Origin: Mastigias papua
Lineage: Eukaryota > Cnidaria > Scyphozoa > Rhizostomeae > Mastigiidae
Reading direction: 5' to 3'
Length of the DNA stretch: 64,000 nt
NCBI GenBank assembly: GCA_964019165.1
Contig: OZ025274.1
Coordinates: forward strand, 1,922,051-1,986,050
Shown: one piece after another, positions 1 to 12,300 of the stretch
Layout: each line of letters opens with the position of its first letter
Numbering within the stretch: position 1 is the stretch's first letter
Translations under genes and position numbers: made by a program
Notes under the pieces: generated by a model
What the model was told of the DNA's origin: nothing
Databases searched by the model: none
The model's input: the letters and a program-made list of their open reading frames with translations, nothing else

Positions 1-460
1 CTACACGCTTTTTTTATAATGAACCTAGCTAAAGGCCTAGTTCTAAAAGTTCATTATTTTCAGACCTCCTTTTATCAAATTCTAGTACTAAAAGTTCCAT
101 AATAGGTCCTTAATTTTCACTGCACACAGGGTGCCACAAAATGGCACAGGCACTAGAAAAGCATTGAAATTCTGAATTTTACCTTTAATATGGCTAGAAC
201 TCAACCTCAAAAGTACAAATGCAGCAGGAAATAAGTTCTATATATGCAAAAGCATAATTTCAGTCAAGAAGTATCATATCTATTCCATTGATATCATCCA
301 ATGTAATGTAATCTTCACTTGCATCTGAGTACAGCACTCGGAATTTGAAAATGAACAGTTCCTTAGGGGTTTTTCCTTTAGTAGTATAAGTTCTTTAAAT
401 ATTTCGGCCTTCTACATGTAGGTTCCTTATAAAGTGGTTCCTTATACAAAAACAGCGTGT
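1..460 (+). repeat. Interspersed repeat family R1, copy 1
   Basis: The stretch aligns by eye, in the same orientation, with 56515-56905. Both end in a doubled block of the form GGTTCCTTATA-n-GTGGTTCCTTATA (about 420-448 here). Related doubled TTTCTTATAA blocks occur near 59880, 62390-62445 and, inverted, near 62060 and 63365. No coding potential or terminal inverted repeat was recognised, so the class of element is unknown. Confidence 0.55.
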
Positions 461-996
461 ATATTCAAACAGGGCGTTTCCCATTGAATTATGGGGTGTG
501 CATTGCAAAATTTGGACTTTCATATGGACTTGCAACTCATCCCCAGCCCCCCTCCCCCACTCAAAAATATACTCCGGCGTCCCTGTTCCTCTATTCTATT
601 CAGGCGAATTCAGGACTCCATATTACTGTCCTATATCAGGAGGTTGGAATTATGCTAGTAATAAGTTTTGGCATTGAATTGTGCTACATTACTATGATGT
701 GTGCTTTGTGATCTACTAGGAGTAAGTACTTCCCTGAACTATGCTACTCACAAAAGTCTTGAATTTTAACTAAGGATGATTTTAGCATCAAATGTTTCTG
801 CCAGTTAAAGTATATGGTAATAAAACACTCTTAAACCTATTTTCTGATTTACTGTTCTTATTTCTCTTTGAAACTTTATATCTTTATAATATAGCTAAAT
901 ACAATTCCTCACTAAAATAGGCAACGCAAAACATTCAGGGGCCTGCTAAATAAACGCATATATGCAAAGTCTGTTGGTACTACAGAACTTTACTAC
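461..996. other. AT-rich spacer, no gene recognised
   Basis: An 84-codon open frame starts at 457, but it has a pyrimidine-rich stretch and no recognisable domain or splice context, so it is taken as chance. The last 30 bases (about 970-996) form the outer left flank of the palindromic element that follows and recur near 57772 and 59578. Confidence 0.4.
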
Positions 997-1596
997 AGCA
1001 CGAAAAAGCGGTACCATGTTTTAACCATACTGAAAAGCTTTTTTTCGTCCGACACTCGTCAGAGTATGAAACGTCGGATAGCGACCGACAGGTAAACCGA
1101 AATATATAGCCAGATGCGAGTACACATGATATGATGAATAATGTGTCCAGTTAGCCATATGATTGGCCACTTGGCACCTATTCACCATTGTTTACTTGAA
1201 GAGTCCAAGTGAGAAAATGAACTCTTTTTGTTTACACAAGACTGGGTTTTGAGTCTTTATGTAAACTGATTCCAAAACACTTAAACGAAAGGACGATCTT
1301 CCTTTCATTTAAGTGTTTTGGAATCAGTTTACATAAAGACTCAAAACCCAGTCTTGTGTAAACAAAAAGAGTTCATTTTCTCACTTGGACTCTTCAAGTA
1401 AACAATGGTGAATAGGTGCCAAGTGGCCAATCATATGGCTAACTGGACACATTATTCATCATATCATGTGTACTCGCATCTGGCTATATATTTCGGTTCA
1501 CCTGTCGGTCGCTATCCGACGTTTCATACTCTGACGAGTGTCGGACGAAAAAAAGCGTTTCAGTATGGTTAAAACATGGTACCGCTTTTTCGTGCT
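997..1596. mobile_element. Near-perfect 600-bp palindrome, long fold-back MITE
   Basis: Two arms of about 296 bases (997-1292 and 1301-1596) are reverse complements with only a few mismatches and no length differences, around an 8-base loop at 1293-1300. The outer ends carry the 15-base motif AGCACGAAAAAGCGG and its complement, which also bound shorter elements at 57788-57970 and 59606-59718, so this is one member of a non-autonomous inverted-repeat family. A 12-base direct repeat (AAACGCATATAT) lies outside at 952-963 and 1605-1616; it could be a target duplication or part of the insertion site. There is no open frame of note inside. Confidence 0.9.
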
Positions 1597-1626
1597 GTAG
1601 TGAAAAACGCATATATAGACAATATC

Positions 1627-2499
<873 letters not shown>

Positions 2500-2500
<1 letters not shown>

Positions 2501-3283
2501 TATTCTCATTGGCATTTACTTGCCAAGTACACATGAGGCCAAGTTGCTTTGTGTGTGCTTTTCATGACAGACGCGTTTAATCCACAACTGGCGCATCGTC
2601 GGTAGGGGAACGTAACGGGCTGCAAGGGCGCCACCCCCGAAAGAACGCTTCGTTGGTAAAACTTGCTTTCTATCGGCAAATCCTGTGCTTTTTGCTAAAT
2701 AATGCAGTTCGTTGGTAAATATTGAAACTTTGATAGATACCCCAAATATGTATCATGGATGCTATCGGCACTATTAGAAGTGTAATGAAAAGTATCGGCT
2801 ATGCTATCAGAAACCACACCCAGTCCTTTTGGAGACATGCAAGTGACATTAATTTTTCACCTTGCAATAATATTCATATACTTTGACCCTATAGTCAAAA
2901 ATGGCATAAAAATGTGTGTTTGCTGTACTTTTGAGAAATTGGAAATATACATTGCTTAGACGCTTAGACACTTCTACCCGATGTCCGAACTTATCCAAAC
3001 TTACCAAGCCCCCTCCCTTCAGTTCAAACGACCGCTGTGAAAGTCCCCAAGCAGTTTTGCGATATTCTTTAGCACACTGGCCATACCTCCTTACATCATG
3101 GACGTACTATGGAGCGGTATTTGCCCACGAACAATGCAAAAAATGAAACAGGTAGTTTCAATGCAATAAGGTCATCTACTAGCGTAAAAGCACCTGAAGG
3201 ACATACCTTTTTTACGTTTTGCACTCTCTGCAGCTTCTCATAGCTTGGTTGCATTCTGAGGTGAAAAGAGAATTCATAGATCA
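2500..3283 (+). promoter_or_regulatory. Upstream region of MACPF gene A, duplicated before gene B
   Basis: This 0.8-kb stretch aligns with 26530-27550 upstream of gene B, and its last 140 bases also align with an inverted copy at 22459-22600. The best conserved block is at 3140-3180 and contains the imperfect palindrome GAAACAGGTAGTTTC (3145-3159), followed by CAAT-CAATAAGGTCATCTAC. No convincing TATA box was identified. The role as promoter is inferred from position and conservation. Confidence 0.55.
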
Positions 3284-3344
3284 ATGATGCGAGTAACATT
3301 GCTTTTGCTCTTCATATCAGTCGGATCTGTCATTTCTGAAGATG
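3284..3344 (+). CDS. Gene A exon 1: start and signal peptide
   Basis: Two consecutive ATG codons (3284, 3287) open a hydrophobic leader rich in Leu, Phe and Ile, ending in the Ser-Glu-Asp run before the donor GTATTG. Length is 61 nt, leaving phase 1. The first ATG is used because the copy in gene B keeps both. From 3284 to about 3413 the sequence differs from gene B at about one base only, far less than the flanks. Confidence 0.85.
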
Positions 3345-6300
3345 GTATTGTATCTAATAAGTTGTATTCATCGACGTATTAAGTTAAAAATTTACTCTAG
3401 AAAATCAAAATCGAATAAACAATCAAACTTAATTTAAATTCTAGCAAAAGTGAATATATCGTTATAGGCCACAGGAAGAAGTTGAAAATGGTTGACGATG
3501 ATTTACCAGATCTTGTCCATAATAATCAAGTTATCAATATTGTAGAAATATTTCAGGATTAGCATTGACAAAAGCCTCAACTGGAAAGAACAATATAAAA
3601 TCACCAAAAAAAGCTGAAAGGGGGCATATGCTCCTTGAGAAAATTAAAATATATCCTTCCTCAGATAAAACTTGAGCAAGTCTACAAAGCCGTTTTTGAA
3701 AGCCATCTTCGATATGGTGATGCCGTTTGGAAAGCTCTTTCCAGCAACAAACTATCTGCAGCGATTACAAACAAAAGCAAGGAAGCTAATAGAAGATGCC
3801 ACGTATAAGGACGGGTGGAATTGTAAACGGTTTGATGAATTGTAAATGATCAAGGAGTTATGACATATAAAATTTTGTATAGCATCTGTCCTGAAAATCT
3901 TCGCCACTAAATTGTTGAAAGATTCATGATTTCTGAGTATGGAACGAGAACACACGAATATGTGCAAATTTCGAAAGATAAGTTAGAGCATGGAAAAGAA
4001 GTTGTTATTATTATTATTATTATTCTGGTGTCAAAAACTAGAATAATATTCCTGACGGCATTCGAGAGCAAGAGTCACTTGCTTGTTTCAAGAAACTATT
4101 TTGAAAGTACCTTCTGAACCTACCAGCCCAAACACGACCCCTAGGTAGAGCAGCAATTTTAGGTTATTCCATTTCCTTTTTCCCTTTATTGTAATTATAT
4201 ATTTTTATCTTACTGATAGGATGTCCGTGCTAAAATATTACATGAAAAATGTCATGTTTCCAAAGAATTTCATGTCTCTTCTTTTCAATCCCTTCCTTGG
4301 CGGCAAAAGTAAATTAATGTGAATGTGCTAAATAAGATTTCAAAAATCATCTTTTGTCCAGTGACAGCAATAAAATATTTGAGATTGGTTAATTTCAGGA
4401 AACTCTCATTTAGATGTGTCCATGATTTAGATTGAATGACACTCAAAAATCATTGCTTATAGTGACTTAAAGGACTTCAATCCAGTTGGTTTTCGACTCA
4501 ACCTGTCCTAAGATAACTAACTGAGGAGAATTTTATGCGATATCAATTTCGCGAGATTATTAATATCCCCATTCAACATTCCCATAGTCAAGACAGAATT
4601 CCTTTAGCACAAATGAAGGTCATATTATGACAATGATATTTCGAGATACGATCATGCATTAAATTCAAGAACCCAAGATATGCAAGACAACGGTCACCAA
4701 AGACTGCCTTGTGGAGGTATTTATTGTGAAGATCATTTGAATAGAAGCACCACAAGCCTCCATCCTCTCCTCTACTTTCATTCTTTTGTAAAAACTAGAA
4801 AGCTAATGAGCTCCCAATTCTGAATTTTAGAAGACGAACTCAAGGTGCCCAACATTGAATATGTGTTAAGGGGATATGACGTTCTGAAAGGGAACCCTCT
4901 GAGCACTGGAAGCTCGTATGATCCAGGGTTCAAAGAGTACATTTTTAAGCGCACATATGAAAATCAGCGCAAAGATCGCAAAGATGTCCCTGACCATGTG
5001 AATGTTGCTGTAACAGAATCTTGCACCTATGATTACAGTTCGGACACAATAGCGACCATGTCTGACTACCGATCGAGCTTGATGGCAAAGGCATCCATCG
5101 AAGCAGAGGGAAGTTTCGGAATAGTCGATGCTGCGTTCTCATTGAGTGCCGAGTATAACAAAATGCGAAAGGATATTGAAACGCGTTCCAAGACTATCAT
5201 TAAAGCTGAAGCATCATGCAAATCCTACGACGCCTTTATTCAGTCTGGTACGCCGCCACAGCTCTCTGATAATTTCATTGAGTATGCTAAACGATTGGTG
5301 GAGACAAAAGACTATCAAAATTTCTTGAATTCATTTGGAACCCATTTCGTCACAGAAGTACAAATGGGTGTGAGGTATGGAAATTTGGGCACATAATTTT
5401 GTGTAGGTTCATTTATGGCCACTAAACTTATATCTAACTTCGTTAGCAAGGTGGGAACTGTTCTCAGCTAATCGGCGCATTTGTTTATGCCCTCACTTGC
5501 CAATCAAAACGCGTAAGAGACAGTAGATAAAGGGGAGAAAATAATTTTTGATCAGTTTCAGAGACAAAGACTTAATCATATACCTTCTACTATATAGAGA
5601 GCACTTCACATAAAAGCTAGTGTTGCACGCTATATTTCTCTTGCCCAGGTAGATTTTTACTTTTTCAGGTAGCAGAAAGAGATTTCTAAAATCCTACCGC
5701 TTCCCTTCTCATGATTGTACTGCAAACGGGAGATATCTGGTGCTATAGTGAAGGCAATTCCATCATTATCTTCGGCATAGCCTTTCCTTTGAAGGAACTG
5801 CGGAGTGGGTCTTCCCCATCCAAACTTTACGCATACTGATTTCAAGTTTGTAGACATAATCTTTATTTTGCCTTACCTTTTATATGTTGCTAGTCAACTT
5901 ACATCATTGATTACAAGTTGTACGTAGTGCCGTGAGTCCTAAATTTCTGAACTAGTCCCATGCGAAGCTGCGAGCTTTCTAAAAGTAATTTTTGAGAATT
6001 CCTTGAGAAATTCAGAGGTTCCAGATAATTGGAAATTGGCAAATATTTCTCCTCTCTAAACAAAGGGATCTAGGAGCAATCCATCAAATTATAAGCCTGT
6101 GTCACTTACTTCAGTTCCTTGCAAACTCCTAGAGCACATAATCAAATCTGCGCTATATAGTCACCTTGAAAGGTATAATCTTATTACAGATCGGCAGCAT
6201 GGATTTAGGAAAAACTACTCATCCACTAACCAACTTTTGACTCTTGTTAATAACTTATGCCAAACAATAAACTCACGAGGTCAGAGTAACATTATTTTTC

Positions 6301-9300
6301 TCAATTTTTCTAAGGCCTTTCACAAAGTTTCCCATTGCAAGCTTTCACAGAAATTGAAAATGTATGGTATATGTGGTCAAACTCTTTCTTGGATAAAATG
6401 TTTCTTGTCTAATAGAACTCAAATAGTGGTGATGGACGGGGAAAAATCTTTTCCTTGTGATGTTCTTTCTGGAGTTCCTCAGGGAACAGTCCTTGAATCT
6501 ATATTATTTTTAATATTCATTAATGACATTGGTGAAAGTTTAAACTCTAACATTAATCTTTTCACTGATGACTGTGCACTCTATTGTAACATAAGGTCTG
6601 TACGTTGTATGATTGGACAAAACGGTGGAAAATGGAATTCGATGTTTCAAAATGTTACTCCATGACTGCCACACTAAAAAAGGAATAAAATTCGAACTAA
6701 TTATCGTATAAATGGAGAACTGGTTGAAAATGTGAATTCAGATAAATACCTTGGTGTCTACATTAGCTCAAAAATGCAATGGAACGTGACAGTCGACCAT
6801 ATGGTCAGCAAGGCTAACAACACACTAGGTCTTCTAAAAATAAATTTTCAGCTTGCTCGAGTGGCATAAAGGAAAAACTATATATCTCTCTCGTTCGTCC
6901 TAAGCTTGAATACTCTTGTGAAGTTTGGTCACCAAGTTCGAGAGAATTAAAACAAAGGATAGAAATGGTTCAAAGAAACGCTGCGCGCTTTGCTGCTGGC
7001 AATTACAATCGAAGATCTAGCGTTTGTGTCAGTTTACTTAAAAGCGATCTGACTATTTTCAAATAAACCACTGCAGGAACCTACGAAATTCACATAGCAA
7101 AAAGTTCATGCCCTAATTTGCTCGGGTCGATATTGTCAAAAATTCATTCTTTTATTGGGTAATACCGAAATGTAACAGTCTACCAGAACATATAGTCAAT
7201 CAAACAAATTCAGATACCTTTTTTGACTTATGCAAAACGCACTTCGCAGAGAATTAATACTTGTGTTTATTGTTTATTGTATACATTTGTATCGACAAGT
7301 TTGTCGTTAAATGTTTTTCAGTGGTGATGATGACGATGAATGTTTTGGGCGAAGCATTTTTCCATACTAGGGATTCAATTATTTGGCCAGTTTAGAGCAC
7401 TTTTATTCTATGACCGTTGTATGAATATCATTAAATATAATCTGCAGCAAATCACAATCATCTTCTAAACACAGGTTGATTTCCCCGCTAGAACACGTTA
7501 ATGATGTTATGTAACAATTGCAGTCAATGATGCAAATTAACTAGCGACATATAAAAGGTAAGGCCAAATAAAATTTGGAAGGAGAAATATTTTAGGAATA
7601 TATCTGCAAAAATTCAGATCAATATGCGTAAAATGTGGATGGGAAAGGCCCACTTCGCATTTCTGTCAAAGGAGAGCCTATGCCGAAGGTACTGTAGAAA
7701 TTTTTTTGAATAAAGGATCAGATATAGCCTGACACCCTTCTGTGCTTGTAACAATGACAAAGAAGACAATGAGCACTTTTTCCTACACTGTCCACAGTCT
7801 TACTTGAAGCATCAGTATCTCTTTGGTCAGCTCTCTGATATCCCTGGTCTTTTTCTAAATTTATATGATAAAACTTTAAGTGAATTGCTTCTGTTTGGAG
7901 ATCCAAAATATAATGTTACTAATGATTAAAAAATCCTTGAAGCAATGATTTCTTCTCATTAAAAATACGAAAAGGTTTTCTTATATACATTGAGTAGAAT
8001 TACAACAGCAGCAATTTTGTGTTAACTTTCACTGCTTTATTGTGATAACTTTATCATGTGTCGTGTAGAGGAGTACTCCTATCTGCACCTGGCCCACTTG
8101 GCCTATCATTGTACAAAATTCTTGACATCCATTTGGGTGGTGACACATATTCAAACTTATGAGCTAGCAACTAGTTAAAGTTGCTTTAAGGTGCGAGAGT
8201 CTCCTTTTTGAGACACCTGGTTGAAATTAGTTGAAATTAGTTATTTTTTGTTATTTTCCTTTGTCATCATAAATTGTAGTATATGATTATTGTAAGTGGC
8301 TGTCGTAGATGGAACTCGCTAACGAAATGCCCTTTCCATCAATGGCAGTCACAGGTCTTATGTAGTCAATTTTATGTCTGTGCTATGGACATAAAAAGAT
8401 ATCTCCTGTGTGCAGTACTAATTCAAAAATGGAAGAGGTAGAATTTAAGAAAACTCTTTGAGAATATAGCGTGCAAAACCAGCTCTTTGTATGAGGTGCA
8501 TTCTATACAGCAAATGGCCTATGACTCAGCCTTTGTTTCTGAAATTGATCAAAAATGATTTTCTCTTCACTTTCTATTGTCTTTTACGCATTTTGATTGG
8601 TTGGCAAGTGAGGGCATAAACAAATGAGCCGATTAGCTCACAACATTTTCCCTTTTGCAAAGTTCGCTTATGAATAGCTAACGTTGCGGCGACGGCGCAT
8701 ATCCAAATCAATTCTTCTATAAATTGGAATAGGATTTACTCAAGTACAGGTTTTAGTTTATGAAGGTTTCCTTGGAAACGTCAGGAGCAAGTTTCCAAAA
8801 ACCTATTATGAAAGAAAATAGCTTGTAATACTTTGGGTAGGAAAATGCCAAGCAAATATAACAGCGAACAAAAGTATACCTACGAGCATTCATAATTACA
8901 AGGAGAATTTATCACTACATACTTTGCTGAGAATTTCGGAAATTAGGTGGAGGTCTTAAGAAGGATTTCCTAATCACACACTTATTTTTGGTTGTAGTGT
9001 GAGCAACGCCAAATAACCACATTATATTGTAAACTGGGCGAACCTTGCAGAGAAATGACTTCAAGAAATACAACCTTTTATTAGTCCATTAATCGATCAT
9101 GTCAAAGCGTATTTACTGCATCCTTTAATCGTTACAGCGCTAACAAGCTCACTCACACTCTGTTCAATTCAACTCTGCTCAAAACCTGAGGCTAACTTGT
9201 CAAGCGTGTATGATAAACATGTTGAACATACTAACAAGGCGAAAGGAATGTTCCCGAAGCACGAATCCAGTTCCCGTTTTCCTCCTCCGTTGCAGCACTT

Positions 9301-12300
9301 CCGACATAGGTTGCTAGGATGTGATTTGTGATTCTTTTGATATCCCGGTTGACATTTCAATAGAAGCAGTTTTTGTTGCAAAAGTTATGCGAATACACTT
9401 TTGAGGTATTTAGTAGGTTTGATTACTGTACGCTTTATCAATTCTTTCTTGGTTTATAAGTGTGTTTGGTATTCTGCCTCCATTCGGAAAACCAAATTAT
9501 CTATTACCCCATGCCACAAAACTCCCATGGAAAAGAAGTTCCTGCTCCCAATAGAGAAGCTTTAGCTGCAAAGGAAACTTTTCATAAAATGCAAAGTTAT
9601 CCAACACTTTCCTACAACCAGTAAAAACAGGGCAATGATTCGATAGGTGATGGTAGACATTTGAAGATTCTCATCATGAGGGCATTTCTTTCAACTACTC
9701 AAACTGTCACAGAACAACACTTAGTAGTACAACGCACTGCCACCTGTTAAATCATGATCCTTTATCACTTTCGTAGATACACATCATTAAGAGAAATATC
9801 AAAGGAATCAAAAGAGGAGATGCAGGACGAAGGCATAGATGTAAAAGCGGCTGCCTCAGCATCTACATTCGGAAAGAGTGGGTCGGCAAGCAGTGAGGTT
9901 AAATACGACAAAAAGAAAACGGACAAGTTCGAGAAAGCAGTGGAGAAGATAAGAATTAGCACCGTTGGAGGAAAACCTCTTTCCACTGGTAAGTCGTTTG
10001 TATTTTTCAAGCCGTACAGTGTCTGTTATAAGCCTAGCCCACACTTCAGACTTCTATCGGCAATACATTCGATTCTTGTCTTTGAGCAAAACTATAGTAC
10101 TGTGTACGGTAGGAAACATATCAAAGGTTTTAGTCGTGAATGACAATTTTTCAAGTCAAACACTTTTTGCATGTTTTCGTCGTTGACAATAAAAGACAAG
10201 AATCGGGCTCTGTGCTGTATTGAAGGACAAATTAGTTCAGCTAGGCGGGATTAATCAATCAGCGTACGACATCAATTCTGTAGCATAGCATGGCAAATCA
10301 TCATTAAGCCCTAGTCAAACTGATCTAACATTTCACCTAACACTTGTAAACCAAGTATGGAAAATGAGAACGATGAAAGAGAATATATTGTTTGGCTGCT
10401 GGAGAAAGAGACTGTATGTTCGAGTTGTAGCAAGACAGTCCATGTTTGTTCGCAGTATCAAGTTCGAATATGCCGCTAATTAACTTTCTTTTTATTTATA
10501 GTATAGATTTCTTTTTGTACATAGTTGGTTTTAATTAGTATCCTTTATTACTATTGTAATGACCACCTTTATATATGGAGCAAATGAAATGAAACAAAAT
10601 CAGGCTGCTGCGACAGAAAACAGAAGATAGCTTCATATATGGAAATCGCCACGAGACGGTGAATACAAGGTCTCACCTAAACTATTCTATTCTATTCTAT
10701 ATATAAATATGCAAAAACTTTGGATTTAATCTGTGCACAGGCAAAAGATAGAAAATCTTCTTGAAGATTCAGAGTCAATTCTGAGATTTTTCTTTATGTG
10801 TATGTGTGTGTCAATAGCAGATTCTTCATACGACTTAAATCCATGGTAAACAAATTATCAAAGTAAACAGCATTTTCCACAGGGAGCATTGTAGAACATA
10901 CCATTGTGCCAAAAAATATCAGATACTAGACCCAACTGTAGACTCCCCAGGATGTAGTTACTCCCAAAAGTTTATGATGCAGTTTGTATATAAAAATACA
11001 GGCATTGCTTAGATTCAAGCTCATTTGCATAAACCTAGGGAGAAGTAATAATTGCTAGTAACACCAAAGATTTAGCCAAAATTGTTAGAGATTATGGGTT
11101 TTGGACATCAAACCTTAGAACGATTGACAGCTTTATTCAAATGAGCTGGCATTGGTAAGGATGAAGATATTAAATTGAATAGAATCTTGGCACATACTTG
11201 ACAGGATTGCGAATTTCCGATCTTAACTTTTGAACATTCAAGGAACTTGCAGTATTTGATAAATGGCACTCTTCTAGACCAGACCAACTGTGGTGTAAGG
11301 ATATAGCCACTCAACTTGTACAGAAAGAAACAATTTATACTGAAGAGTCTTGATATCAGGTAGCTTCAGTAATTTCTCATAAATGATCGAAGTTGCAGCG
11401 AGCAGCAATTTTACAATAATAAGACGCCATGCCGCAGTCGGCCTCGTTTTAAGATTCGTTCCAATCATTAGTCAATCATTGCATTTAGTCCGTGTTTTAA
11501 TATTCAAAATACCTACGTGGCTCGAACAAAACCGTTAGCTACTTCATTTGAGTTTTTGATTGGTGGAGGAGTAAAATTTCAAATTATAAAGCTGCTCACC
11601 GTGGCTCGCGCCAAAACTAAGATGCAAATGCGAACTCTTAATTGGTAGAGACCGAGCATTTGAATTGAACAAGTTGCTCGCTGTGACTCCCGTCATAAAA
11701 AGCACGACTAAACATGGACTGTAGTGGCTCCAACAATTATTTGAAATATGAAATTCTTCTGCCTCTGGTTAGCTCAAAGCCTTAAATGCATGTCATGAGG
11801 AAATTTACCGATTCAGTAAGTTAATCTCTCCATAATAAGCTATGGCAGGGAATAGGAAGGAAACTGATAACTCCAAAGCAATATTTTTATTTTCATTTCG
11901 CATTTAGGTACTGAAAGTACATCCAAGAAATGTGGTACTGAAAGCCTGGCCGTGGCCTAAGTAACACTCGCAACCCTTAGATCTCTCCCTGAGTTTCATT
12001 TCTGATATAAGTGCAAACTCAAAATGCAGCACGAAAGTTCAGTGCCATCGCACTTTTTGACGCTAGTGCAGTGCTTATGTTAAGAAAATTTCCAAGACTA
12101 CAGTAAACTATGATAATCACTGACAACGCCCTATGCGAATTATGTTTGATGGCCACACCCTGCTGCTCGTCAAAACTGCATGTATTGCTTTCTGCTGTTT
12201 TAAACGGCAAATGATGTTGAACGTTCTTTTTGGCATACCGTGAACCTTTTACAGCAGGTAATCATATGGAAGGATGGTCAAACGTGATCAAAGAAACTTC

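Larger units (their letters stand above)
5443..8662. mobile_element. 3.2-kb composite inverted-repeat element in intron 2 of gene A
   Basis: The left arm (5443-5910) is repeated in inverted orientation in two blocks of the right arm, about 8461-8662 and 7510-7715. The space between arms holds a decayed LINE reverse transcriptase (5980-7265), and the right arm is interrupted by about 750 bases with a LINE zinc-finger tail. Gene B has a short intron 2 (932 nt versus 4402 nt) that aligns across the insertion point; TTCG at 5439-5442 and 8663-8666 may be the target duplication. It may be a fold-back element or an inverted duplication of an insert. Confidence 0.65.

Noticed and set aside
4945..5142. 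Minus-strand frames across MACPF exon 2, and comparable frames at 9765-10044, 17251-17491, 28287-28493, 29722-29961 and 38092-38332
   Set aside because: They are shadows of the conserved exons on the other strand; conservation belongs to the MACPF and VMO-I frames.
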